DNA from: CAYQVO01 sp964421085
GTDB lineage: Bacteria; Bdellovibrionota_C; UBA2361; CAYQVO01
NCBI GenBank assembly: GCA_964421085.1
Contig: CAYQVO010000004.1
Span: 1-64,000, forward strand
Reading direction: 5' to 3'
Length of the DNA: 64,000 nucleotides
A program made the position numbers and the translations under genes. Each line of letters starts with the position of its first letter. Position 1 is the stretch's first letter. The notes under the pieces were generated by a model that was not told the origin of the DNA, searched no databases, and saw only the letters and a list, made by a program, of their open reading frames with translations. This document shows, piece after piece, positions 1-7,979 of this stretch.

Positions 1-54
1 TGTCAAACTGTATGCGCCCTCCGGCAAAGCCGGAGGGACTCCCGCTTACGCTAG

Positions 55-77
55 AAAAAGGGGACGGTTCCTATTAT
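55..77 (+). repeat. left inverted-repeat arm beside the RAYT remnant
   Basis: An A-run is followed by GGGGACGGTTCCTATT. The same sequence occurs inverted at 650-670, on the other side of the transposase remnant. It occurs as a perfect back-to-back palindrome at 43491-43545 and as a single degenerate copy at 40417-40436. REP-like palindromes flanking a RAYT gene are the known arrangement for this transposase group. The link between this repeat and this gene is inferred from their position. Confidence 0.75.
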
Positions 78-125
78 TTTCTCATCAAGTGGCAACTCCC
101 GTCCAAAAATTACGATTACCAGAGT

Positions 126-654
126 ATGCCACGCAAAGCTCGAATAGTAATTCCCGGTTTGATGCATCATGTTACCCAGCCTGGCAGCCGTCGTCAGGAT
201 GTGTTCTTTCATGATCAGGACAGGATTCTCTACCTCAGGCTTCTCCATGAATATGCGGAACAGAATCATGTTCAGGTTCTCGCTCACTGTCTGATGACCA
301 ACCATGTGCATCTTGGCCTGGTGCCCGAGAATAGTGACGGACTCGAAAAGCTCCTGAAGCCGCTTCATATGCGTTTTGCTTCGGAAATCAACAAGCGCCG
401 GCCTGGACGGGAAGTTCGGGTTTCCGTTGTTCTATCTGGATAAAAAATGGTCGTCATTCCTGAATGGAGTCCTTCGGAATGGGAAATTGCTTCAGGCCGG
501 GGAAGATCCAGGCGAACTCTCCCGGCTCCGCGAACTGCTGAACCGTGATCTTCCTGTCGGGCCTGACGATTTCATTGAAGCTTTGGAAAAGCAGACTGGC
601 AGGGTTTTATCGCCGCGTCCGGTTGGAAGGCCCCCTGGAAGCAGAAAAAAATAG
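126..654 (+). pseudogene. RAYT / IS200-like Y1 transposase remnant (internal deletion and frameshift)
   Basis: The 5' part, from the ATG at 126, reads MPRKARIVIPGLMHHV and carries the HUH motif in TNHVHL. This is the N-terminal half of a REP-associated tyrosine (Y1) transposase. Near position 400 the frame is lost. A second frame runs to 654 and ends in RPVGRPPGSRKK, the basic tail typical of these proteins. The middle of the enzyme, including the usual helix with the catalytic tyrosine, is missing. The remnant is about 175 codons where the family usually has about 200-330. It is therefore a deleted, frameshifted and presumably inactive gene. Inverted copies of a REP-like repeat flank it at 55-77 and 650-670. 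An upstream in-frame ATG at 12 exists, but the family homology begins at 126. Confidence 0.85.
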
Positions 655-670
655 GAACCGTCCCCTTTTT
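650..670 (-). repeat. right inverted-repeat arm beside the RAYT remnant
   Basis: AATAGGAACCGTCCCC followed by a T-run is the reverse complement of the arm at 55-77. The two arms bracket the transposase remnant and mark the likely limits of the old element at about 55-670. The last transposase codons run into this arm. Confidence 0.75.
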
Positions 671-710
671 CATCATTCATTCCAGGCTCTTTGGACAATA
701 TCTTCCTGCT

Positions 711-1379
711 GTGAAGCAGAAACTCATGCCGATTCTCATCGTATGTGTCGTGCTCGCCGCCGGTTATGCGCTGAACCGGTATATGGTTCACCTGGGGATT
801 GAACCCCTTCTTGAGCTCTTTGATCAGCACAAGCTGCTTACCGCTTTCATTATCCTGCTTGCCGTTCTTCTTTCGACAGTGTTCCTCATTCCAAGCTTCA
901 TGTTTCTCACGTGTTCGGCGGGATTTCTTTACGGATGGCCGGTCGCCACTGTGATTGTCTCAACGGGAAGCATCGCGGGCGCAGTTATAGCTTTCCTTGC
1001 GGCACGCTCCTCGGAATACAGGCCCAGGATCCATTCATGGATAAATACGAAAGCCCCTCTCCACAGATTTGAAGATCTATTGAACCACTCGAACTGGGAA
1101 GCGATACTTCTCATCCGTCTTTTTCCCTTCTTCCCGAACCGCGTCCTTCACTATGTTTTTGGACTCGTGGATCTCCCTTTCCATCGTTTTCTTATCCCAA
1201 CATGGCTTGGCACGATTCCGATTATTCTTGTTTACACATATCTGGGCTCGACGCTGAAGCATTTCACGTCAGTAGAGGACATACGAGGATCTTCACTTCT
1301 TCAAGGGTTCTATCTGATTGCCGGCTTCATCGTTCTTGTCGGGGCGCTTCTTTTTTTCAGAACAAGGGCGAGGCGGTGA
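711..1379 (+). CDS. TVP38/TMEM64 (VTT-domain) family inner-membrane protein
   Basis: This 222-residue protein has about five to six hydrophobic segments. The central VTT/SNARE-associated core includes segments such as FLIPSFMFLTCSAGFLYG and LIRLFPFFPNRVLHYVFG, whose arginine- and proline-rich re-entrant character is typical of the DedA/TVP38 superfamily. Members are polytopic membrane proteins linked to lipid scrambling or membrane homeostasis; the substrate here is not known. The start used is GTG at 711. An ATG at 726 is an alternative, and neither has a strong ribosome-binding site. The 3' end overlaps the convergent DUF445 gene by 23 bp. Confidence 0.85.
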   Translation: MKQKLMPILIVCVVLAAGYALNRYMVHLGIEPLLELFDQHKLLTAFIILLAVLLSTVFLIPSFMFLTCSAGFLYGWPVATVIVSTGSIAGAVIAFLAARSSEYRPRIHSWINTKAPLHRFEDLLNHSNWEAILLIRLFPFFPNRVLHYVFGLVDLPFHRFLIPTWLGTIPIILVYTYLGSTLKHFTSVEDIRGSSLLQGFYLIAGFIVLVGALLFFRTRARR

Positions 1380-2625
1380 ACCGCATCACCGCATGAATCA
1401 GCAGTCCCGCAAGACCCCCGACGATTGTGCCGTTAAGTCGTATATACTGAAGATCCCTTCCAACCTGAAGCTCGATCTTGTTCACCAGTGTCTTCGTATC
1501 CCATCCCCGGATCGTGTCGGAAACAAGCGAAACGACCTCCTGTCCGTGAAGCTGAAGCGTCGCGACGACCACGTCCGTAAGCATGTTGTTTATTCTGCTC
1601 CGGACAGCCGAATCCTTCGCCGCGCTTTCCGAGAAACCTCGCAGCGCACGGTCAATAAGATATCCGGCGATGCTTTCTCCACGCGCCATTTCATTCGACA
1701 GCCGCCTCCGGATTTCACGCCACAGATTGCTGCTGTATGCCCGGACCACCTGATTCATCAGCAGCCATTCCTTGAGCCTCTCACCCTGCTCGTGCATATA
1801 TTCCGATTCTTTCAAGTTCACGATGAGTTCGGATACCGCCCTTCTCATGAAAGTCCGGATTTCGGAACGCTGCAGCGTGCGCAGCTCATGAAGCAGCTCA
1901 CCAATCCGGTTGATCACACGGGCGTAAATCTTGTCGTGCACGAAATTCGGAACGTACCAGGGCATTTCGTCGCGAAGCCTGTCTCTGAGGAAGGCCTTGT
2001 GTCTCTCGACAAGCATCTCGCCGATTCGGGCGATTTCAGACATTACGACTTCGTCCCTGTCCCCTTCGACAAGAACTTCCAGGAACTTGCCTGCAAGCGC
2101 GGAAAGATCAGCTTCCCGCAGAGCCTGCTCCGCGCTCCGTTCGAAGAGGCGGCGAATGCTCTCGTCTTCAAGAAGCGCATTCAGGTAAGGCGTAAATTCC
2201 TTGAAAACTTTTCGGACCCGTTTTCTATTCTCTCCGCTATGAAGCCATTTCGATGCCAGACCGGCAGGATCGACACTCTCCATTTTTCCGCGCACGATGT
2301 GTTCAGAGAGGAAATTGTTCCTGAAGAATCTCCCCAGCATCTGCGCTATCTCGTCCCGCCGGGCAGGAACAATCGCTGTATGAGGAATGGGGATTCCCAT
2401 TGGATGCCTGAAGAGCGCCGTCACTGCAAACCAGTCCGCAAGTCCGCCGACCATCGCTGCCTCTGCGAACGCGCGAACCCATGAAAGCCGGGGGAATTGA
2501 GCTTCATAAGCAACCGATATGCCGAGAATTACCGCCATGACCAGGAGGAGGCCCCCTGCAATCAGCCGCATCCGGGAGAGTGCGGCTTTCTGGGAATCAG
2601 TATCCGGGTCCGGAGAATATTGCAC
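1357..2625 (-). CDS. DUF445 family membrane protein (YjiN-like)
   Basis: The product is 422 residues. Near the N-terminus it has a hydrophobic segment and the family hallmark AAMVGGLADWFAVTALFRHP. A long charged helical region follows, and a C-terminal hydrophobic segment ends the protein. That is the DUF445/YjiN layout. Function is unknown for the family; members are inner-membrane proteins with a large soluble helical domain. The start is GTG at 2625, preceded by a close AAAGG. It is the last gene of a leftward cluster (small membrane protein, dsbD, kinase-like protein, DUF445) with gaps of 6, 17 and 44 nt, so co-transcription is likely. Confidence 0.88.
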   Translation of the reverse strand: MQYSPDPDTDSQKAALSRMRLIAGGLLLVMAVILGISVAYEAQFPRLSWVRAFAEAAMVGGLADWFAVTALFRHPMGIPIPHTAIVPARRDEIAQMLGRFFRNNFLSEHIVRGKMESVDPAGLASKWLHSGENRKRVRKVFKEFTPYLNALLEDESIRRLFERSAEQALREADLSALAGKFLEVLVEGDRDEVVMSEIARIGEMLVERHKAFLRDRLRDEMPWYVPNFVHDKIYARVINRIGELLHELRTLQRSEIRTFMRRAVSELIVNLKESEYMHEQGERLKEWLLMNQVVRAYSSNLWREIRRRLSNEMARGESIAGYLIDRALRGFSESAAKDSAVRSRINNMLTDVVVATLQLHGQEVVSLVSDTIRGWDTKTLVNKIELQVGRDLQYIRLNGTIVGGLAGLLIHAVMRFTASPLF

Positions 2626-2669
2626 AGACCTTTCTTAACATGCCGGAGAAAAATCAACCATAGAGCGGG

Positions 2670-3893
2670 TTACCCCTGTGCTCCGAGGGACCATCTATTG
2701 AACCTCCTCAGCAGTTCTATCAGCATGCCTTTATGAATCGGCTTGCTCATGTACGCGTCCATTCCCGCCTGGATGCACCGGTCCTCGCTGTCCACATCAA
2801 GATGAGTCGCCATGCCGATGATCCGTGTGCGTCTCCCAAGCCGCGCTTCGTTTGCCCGTATGATTCCTGTCGCCTTGTACCCGTCAAGAACTCCCATCTG
2901 GCAGTCCAGAAGGCACACATCGAATGGATCGCGCTCGAGTTTCGAAATAAGTTCCCGTCCATTATTCACGCATACTGCTTCATGTCCCTCCTCCTCGACG
3001 ATCCGGCGGAGATACTTCTGTGACAACGCGTTATCTTCGGCAATTATGACCTTCAAACGCGCCGGTTCCGGTTCCCTCCACTCTTCCTGAGGAAGAGTCT
3101 CCTCCGCGGGTTCATGTTCCAGCTCCGGCGAAGGTTCGGGTTCCGGTTCAGGTTCAGGTTCAGGAACGATAACTTCCGGCTGCAGATGCTCGAAGTGTTC
3201 TTCCTGCTGGTAAACTTCCGCCTCAGCGGCCCGTGATTCTGCTTCCGTATCCTGCGCGATCGGAAAGCTCACCGTTCGATCTGCCTCGTTCACTTTCAAT
3301 GCGACTCCCGCCTGTGCGGCTGTCAGCCGTATAAGACAGGAAAGAAGGTTTTCAATGAGTGTGCTGACCTCGGACTGGTCTCCGTAAGCCTCACCTGATT
3401 CGAATTGAAATTCACATACTGCATCGTTTCTGAGGTTGCATCGTACGACACATCCGCTCCTCGATGTGTGCAGAATGTATGAAAGGATCAGAACAAAGAA
3501 GCCTCTGAAGAGCTTCTCACGGCCCCGCACAACGGCAGGAAGGCCGGGATCGGCGAGAATATCGAGCGTTATGTCCTTTTGTCCTGCCTTGAATTCGAAA
3601 ATTCCCCACAATGGCTGAAGAACCTGCCTGGGATTGAACTCAGTCACGTCTTCCGACACAGGATGGAGCGCTTCCCAGGCATGGTCCATGTAATGGCCCA
3701 CTTCGCCGGTTAATTGTCCAAGAGTTTCAACAGTTTTTTCTCTGCTCTTCTGCTCCTGAGGATTTTTGGCCAGCGATGTCTCCACGGAGTTCAGCTTGAC
3801 TCTCACATACCGCATCAGACGGCGGAACAAGTCGATCTCCTCGCGTCTCTGGGCAGGCGAATCAAGTCTTGATATGCTCGAAAAATCCGACAA
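2670..3893 (-). CDS. degenerate histidine-kinase-like protein with C-terminal receiver domain
   Basis: This is a 407-residue protein. Residues 1-200 resemble the dimerisation and ATP-binding parts of a hybrid histidine kinase. The usual H-box histidine is not evident. The N-box equivalent reads FFVLILSYILHTSRSG, where a real kinase has an asparagine-containing NLLxNAxKFT. A Pro-Glu linker follows, encoded by tandem hexamers. Residues from about 275 form a clear receiver domain with IIAEDN, LLDCQMG (phospho-acceptor Asp) and MSKPI (conserved Lys). I read it as a receiver protein with a decayed kinase core rather than an active kinase. The start is TTG at 3893, and ATG at 3812 is an alternative. 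It lies 17 nt downstream of dsbD on the same strand. Confidence 0.75.
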   Translation of the reverse strand: MSDFSSISRLDSPAQRREEIDLFRRLMRYVRVKLNSVETSLAKNPQEQKSREKTVETLGQLTGEVGHYMDHAWEALHPVSEDVTEFNPRQVLQPLWGIFEFKAGQKDITLDILADPGLPAVVRGREKLFRGFFVLILSYILHTSRSGCVVRCNLRNDAVCEFQFESGEAYGDQSEVSTLIENLLSCLIRLTAAQAGVALKVNEADRTVSFPIAQDTEAESRAAEAEVYQQEEHFEHLQPEVIVPEPEPEPEPEPSPELEHEPAEETLPQEEWREPEPARLKVIIAEDNALSQKYLRRIVEEEGHEAVCVNNGRELISKLERDPFDVCLLDCQMGVLDGYKATGIIRANEARLGRRTRIIGMATHLDVDSEDRCIQAGMDAYMSKPIHKGMLIELLRRFNRWSLGAQG

Positions 3894-3910
3894 TTCTCTG
3901 TAATCTTTTT

Positions 3911-6046
3911 CTACGGGGTTGATATATTCTGGCGGTTGAGTGCTTCCAGCACAATTCCCGCAGTCAGCAGCGATGGGAAAATAAACGGCTTTTTCGCCGG
4001 ATCTCTTGAATACAAAACATTGAGCGGAACACCGCTTCGACCGTAACTCCCTATATCTTCGGCAATCGCGGCATCCCTGGACGTCCAGTCAGCCCGAAGT
4101 AAAACAAGGTCTGAGCTTTGCAGCTCTCTCCGGACGTCTTCAGACCCGAAGACCAGCCCTTTATTAAGCCGGCATGTCAGGCACCACGCCGCGGTGAAAT
4201 CAATGAATACCGGCTTTCCCTGCGCGCGGTATGCTGCAAGCTTTTCACGCGAATATTTTTCCCACCGAAATCCGTAAGCGTCGGTTACGGCATCTTGTGC
4301 AGTTGAGACATACTCTTCGCCTGGAATTGCGGAATAAAGAACACTCAGAAGTGCGATTACGGTAAATAGTCTCGCCGCGTTCCGGATGCGGCTGCAGTGA
4401 GAAGGGCTTTGAAGCTTACCGTAAATCAGAAGAATCAATCCGGCCCCGATATAACCCCACAAGAGGGAGATTGTCGCAGAGGCTCCGGTCTGCTGGTGAA
4501 AAATCCATGTAAGCCATGCCACTGTCATAAACAGAGGAAACGCAAGAGCCTTCCTCATCAACGACATCCACCCGCCCGGCTTCGGCAGAACTCTGTGAAG
4601 CTCGGGAAACCAGGAAAGGAGCACATAGGGAAACGCCATTCCCAGTCCAAGTGATGTAAAGACAAGAAACGCCGCATGCCAGGGCTGACTCAGTGCAACC
4701 GCGATTGCCGCGCCCATGAACGGAGCCGTGCAGGGCGTGGCTACTGCCGTGGCAAGAAGACCATTGAAGAAAGAACCGCCGGTGCCTTCAAAGCTCTCAT
4801 CAGTTGACGCCATTGACTGGATCGTCTGGCCTATATGAAACACTCCGAAAAGATTCAGAGCCATCGCAAGGAGGAGAAAGCTTACGAGCACCACGAATTC
4901 GGGATACTGCAGCTGGAAGCCCCATCCCACCGCCAGACCTGCATCCTTCAAGAGGAGAAGGAGTCCGGCGAGGATCCAGAACCCGGCGACGACACCCGCT
5001 CCATACGCGAGACCCTCTATCCGCACAGTCCTCGCCTCCTGCTCCAGATTCTCGATAAAGCTCAGAACCTTTATGGACAAAACTGGAAATACACACGGCA
5101 TTAGATTGAGGATCAATCCTCCGAGGAAGGCAGTAAGAAGAATAACCCAGGTAAATGCCGCGGCGGGCGTTTCCGCCGGTGGAAACCGTTGCGCTTCCGC
5201 GGCTCCGGAGATCGGAACGGAAATCTCGACCGCCCTGGCTCCATCTGCAGCCGGCCAGCCTTTTTCAGCCACAATAACGCCTTCCAGATCCGCCTTACCT
5301 AATTTTTTCCGCGCGACAGGGAGATGAAGTGTCAAGCCCGCATCGTTTCTGTCGATTCTCCGGCCTGCACTGTTGTCGATGATCTCTTGTTCATAAGGAA
5401 AAAAGCGAACAGCGCCTTCGGGCAGACTCCCCGAGTCAGGTGCGATCGTGAGAAGTATCGACCCGCCCTCCAGTCTCGCCGAAGGCTTGAGCCAGGGGGC
5501 GGTAACAGGAAGTTTTTTTTCAGCCTTGTTCATTGCTGCTGCCCATTTTGAGGGAACAGCGGGAGTGGATGAGTCGACTCGAACCTTGAGACGGACTTCT
5601 CCTTCCCCTGGAATACATTCCTCCCGGCATACTACCCAGCTTACACGCGCAGACAGTTCGACATCCGGCGCATTTTCAGGAATCTGCATCCGGGTCAGGA
5701 GAAAGGTTTCTTCGTGATATCCATAGGTGACGACAGGACCTGCAGATATTGCATGAGGAAACGGCCACTCTACAGGGCCGATGTGAACGTCTCCACGAGT
5801 ACGCCACCGCACGTCCGGTGGAAGCCCCGAATCTCCCGGGTTCCTCCAGTATACGTGCCATCCCTCCTCGGGAAAAAAGCGGACACCGATACGGACGTTT
5901 TCACCTGGTTTCGCCGTGTCATGATCGGATACGAGATTTACCCCGAGATGCGGGACGGATATACAATCTGCGCCGCACGAATCCGCTCCGTCCTGTGCAG
6001 CAGCGACGCTCGACATCAATGTGACAACAATCGCAAGAAGACGCAC
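3911..6046 (-). CDS. dsbD: thiol:disulfide interchange protein DsbD / ScsB-like
   Basis: This 711-residue inner-membrane protein moves electrons from cytoplasmic thioredoxin to periplasmic thiols. A signal peptide (residues 1-17) comes first. A DsbD-alpha/ScsB-like periplasmic domain follows, with a CREECIPGEG redox motif near residue 145. The CcdA-like membrane domain has about eight helices and two redox cysteines, in LMPCVFPVLSIK and ATPCTAPFMGAA. The C-terminal thioredoxin-like domain has WCLTC near residue 620. All redox cysteine positions expected of the family are present. The long N-terminal domain fits the ScsB/DsbD_2 type better than the E. coli type. The start is GTG at 6046, 6 nt after the upstream small membrane protein. 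Confidence 0.93.
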   Translation of the reverse strand: MRLLAIVVTLMSSVAAAQDGADSCGADCISVPHLGVNLVSDHDTAKPGENVRIGVRFFPEEGWHVYWRNPGDSGLPPDVRWRTRGDVHIGPVEWPFPHAISAGPVVTYGYHEETFLLTRMQIPENAPDVELSARVSWVVCREECIPGEGEVRLKVRVDSSTPAVPSKWAAAMNKAEKKLPVTAPWLKPSARLEGGSILLTIAPDSGSLPEGAVRFFPYEQEIIDNSAGRRIDRNDAGLTLHLPVARKKLGKADLEGVIVAEKGWPAADGARAVEISVPISGAAEAQRFPPAETPAAAFTWVILLTAFLGGLILNLMPCVFPVLSIKVLSFIENLEQEARTVRIEGLAYGAGVVAGFWILAGLLLLLKDAGLAVGWGFQLQYPEFVVLVSFLLLAMALNLFGVFHIGQTIQSMASTDESFEGTGGSFFNGLLATAVATPCTAPFMGAAIAVALSQPWHAAFLVFTSLGLGMAFPYVLLSWFPELHRVLPKPGGWMSLMRKALAFPLFMTVAWLTWIFHQQTGASATISLLWGYIGAGLILLIYGKLQSPSHCSRIRNAARLFTVIALLSVLYSAIPGEEYVSTAQDAVTDAYGFRWEKYSREKLAAYRAQGKPVFIDFTAAWCLTCRLNKGLVFGSEDVRRELQSSDLVLLRADWTSRDAAIAEDIGSYGRSGVPLNVLYSRDPAKKPFIFPSLLTAGIVLEALNRQNISTP

Positions 6047-6052
6047 TCTATT

Positions 6053-6379
6053 TCAATGGACGAAAAACTTCTTTTCCTCGGTAATCACTTCGCACACAGG
6101 AGAGTCTTCGCTGATCCGGCCTGTCTCGACAAATATATTCCCCGTGAAGTTCTGCGCCATCTTTTCGAACTGCCGTTTGAGCTGAATAATTTTCCACGCG
6201 ACAAGCCCGAGCATCAATCCGGTAAACATCAGGACCGACGCGATCAGCATTACAGTAATGTTCGGGGAAACGAGAGTAAGCACAGCGAGTGCGACAAAAA
6301 AAACAGCGGGAGCAAACAGGAAAAGATTCCCTGTTCCGCACCCGCGAAGTGTGTAAAGGAAAGGCGGCGTTTTCTTCAT
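6053..6379 (-). CDS. small two-helix membrane protein of unknown function
   Basis: The product is 108 residues, with two adjacent hydrophobic helices at about residues 20-38 and 43-63. A basic stretch (KIIQLKRQFEK) and a charged cytoplasmic-type tail follow. I do not recognise a family. It starts with ATG and ends 6 nt before the dsbD start, so it is probably the first gene of that operon. The promoter should lie in 6380-6511, which it shares divergently with the holin-like/rsgA pair. Confidence 0.6.
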   Translation of the reverse strand: MKKTPPFLYTLRGCGTGNLFLFAPAVFFVALAVLTLVSPNITVMLIASVLMFTGLMLGLVAWKIIQLKRQFEKMAQNFTGNIFVETGRISEDSPVCEVITEEKKFFVH

Positions 6380-6511
6380 ATCTTTTTCAATTTAAGCATC
6401 TCTCTTTCAGAAGTCCAGTAAGCCTGCATACGAGCCCCCGATTTTGCTCTCCCGCAGGTGTGTGCTACCCTTCTACTGGCTGTTCTGCCCTTGAAATGCC
6501 GGACAAACGCG

Positions 6512-6988
6512 ATGGATGAACTCAAGATTAGTCCTCACATAAACTTTATGTTCTGGATTTTCCAGACAATCGCCATGATGGTCACAGGCTGGATCGTGCC
6601 CGGTTTCAAAGTCGTCGGCCCCATCGGCGCCTTCCTGATGGTCCTGGCTCTCGCATTCGTCAACGCGCATGTGTGGGATGCCGCGCTCTTTTTTGAAATT
6701 CCCGATTCGCTGACCTCCCGGACATTCACTCTTCTTATCGCAAACGGCGTAATTTTCTGGGTTCTGGTGAAACTTCTCCCGTATATAGAGATAAAAGGAT
6801 GCCTTGCCGCAGTCTCTGCGCCGGTTATCTTTACGCTTCTGAGTGTTTCCATCGGGTACGCCGGAGCCAATATTGACTGGGAGAAAAAGGGACAGGCAGT
6901 GATAAAATTCATTGAAGGTGCAAGGGATACCCTGCTTAAGTCCCGGCCGGAGAAGCAGAGTTCAATCCCTCTGATTTTCACTTCATGA
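6512..6988 (+). CDS. phage holin family IV-like four-helix membrane protein
   Basis: The product is 158 residues with four hydrophobic helices, and includes WIVPGFKVVGPIGAFLMVL followed by ALAFVNAH. This is the pattern of the Phage_holin_4_2 (Mycobacterial 4TMS holin-like) family, which is mostly chromosomal and not proof of a prophage. The ATG at 6512 is chosen because the conserved region begins directly after it. An in-frame upstream start at 6458 would add an unsupported 18 residues. The stop overlaps the rsgA start in ATGA, so translation of the two is likely coupled. No endolysin or other phage gene lies nearby. Confidence 0.7.
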   Translation: MDELKISPHINFMFWIFQTIAMMVTGWIVPGFKVVGPIGAFLMVLALAFVNAHVWDAALFFEIPDSLTSRTFTLLIANGVIFWVLVKLLPYIEIKGCLAAVSAPVIFTLLSVSIGYAGANIDWEKKGQAVIKFIEGARDTLLKSRPEKQSSIPLIFTS

Positions 6989-7902
6989 TCGAAGGAATTT
7001 CGGGACAATTCGAGTCGACAGTCATCCGCACAACAAGACGGGCAGTCACTGTGGCCGATGCCGGAGGCCGTATAATGAGCGCCTTCAATCCCCCCCGAAC
7101 GCTTGATATCGTAGTCGGAGACCGGGTTCTGTGCACTGAAAGGGGTGCTGACACAGTGATTGAAAATGTGCTCGAACGGAAAAACTGCCTGAAGAGGGCG
7201 GTCCCTGAACGTGAGAAACGCCTTGCAGCAAATCTCGACCATCTTTTCATTGTCGCCGCCGTTTCTCCCCTTTTTAATACGCTTCTCATAGACCGGATTT
7301 CGGCTGCGGCTGAGTCGGAAGACATTGCGTGCACACTTCTTGTAAACAAGTCGGACACGGGCGTTAACCCGGATGCAGAACCATTTTCTGAATACCGGAA
7401 CACAAAGCTCAAAACTCTATTCATCAGCGCTCACACGCGCTCCGGCTTTCAGGAGCTTGAAAGGGTTCTGGCAGAACCATCGCTTGAGCGAGCGGCGTTT
7501 GCCGGTCAGTCCGGCGTCGGGAAAAGCTCGATTCTCAACGTCCTTGTTCCGGGCGCCGATGCGCAGGTTTCGGAAGTGAGCGGAAAATCCGGCCAGGGAC
7601 GGCAGACCACTTCCTCCGGCTTTGCGTATCATTACCGGAGGAATTCATGCAGAGATCTTTTTCTCATCGATCTTCCCGGTATTCAGAACTTCGGTATCTC
7701 CCACCTGACGCCCGCTCAGGTGAAACAGGCTTTTTCTGAATTTCGTGACGCTGCTCTTGAATGTCAGTTCGACGACTGCATGCATATTGCGGAACCTGGA
7801 TGCAGGGTCAAGCAGCTTCTCGAGGAAGGCTTCCTTTCTGCTTCGAGATATGAGTCATATCTCGACATGCTGCGTGAACTGGACCTCTTGAAGAAGTACT
7901 GA
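6985..7902 (+). CDS. rsgA: ribosome small-subunit-dependent GTPase RsgA
   Basis: This 305-residue circularly permuted GTPase matures and checks the 30S subunit. An N-terminal OB-fold comes first. The GTPase motifs then follow in the order expected for RsgA: G4 (NKSD) near residue 123, G1 (GQSGVGKSS) near 175, and G3 (DLPG) near 230. The C-terminal zinc finger reads CQFDDCMHIAEPGC, the family's Cys/His pattern. Length and domain order are normal. The start ATG overlaps the stop of the preceding membrane-protein gene. A pair of inverted repeats follows the stop. Confidence 0.96.
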   Translation: MIEGISGQFESTVIRTTRRAVTVADAGGRIMSAFNPPRTLDIVVGDRVLCTERGADTVIENVLERKNCLKRAVPEREKRLAANLDHLFIVAAVSPLFNTLLIDRISAAAESEDIACTLLVNKSDTGVNPDAEPFSEYRNTKLKTLFISAHTRSGFQELERVLAEPSLERAAFAGQSGVGKSSILNVLVPGADAQVSEVSGKSGQGRQTTSSGFAYHYRRNSCRDLFLIDLPGIQNFGISHLTPAQVKQAFSEFRDAALECQFDDCMHIAEPGCRVKQLLEEGFLSASRYESYLDMLRELDLLKKY

Positions 7903-7903
7903 T

Positions 7904-7971
7904 ACGGGCGGGGCGCTGCCTTCAGATCCTGCCCGTCACTGATCCCGGGTCCGAAGACGGGGGCACGGACC
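7904..7971. terminator. two inverted repeats between convergent genes, possible terminator
   Basis: ACGGGCGGG (7904-7912) pairs with CCTGCCCGT (7928-7936), and GGTCCG (7948-7953) pairs with CGGACC (7966-7971). They fill the 77-bp gap between the convergent rsgA and HAD genes. No T-run follows, so a classical intrinsic terminator is not shown; the role is inferred from position. Confidence 0.35.
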
Positions 7972-7979
7972 TGAAACAG

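Noticed and set aside
1318..2484. 388-codon rightward ORF opposite the DUF445 gene
   Set aside because: It mirrors the codon pattern of the opposite, recognisable DUF445 gene and has no domain of its own.
6512..6988. holin-like gene as evidence of a prophage
   Set aside because: The four-helix holin-like family is mostly chromosomal, and no other phage gene is nearby. It is coupled to rsgA.
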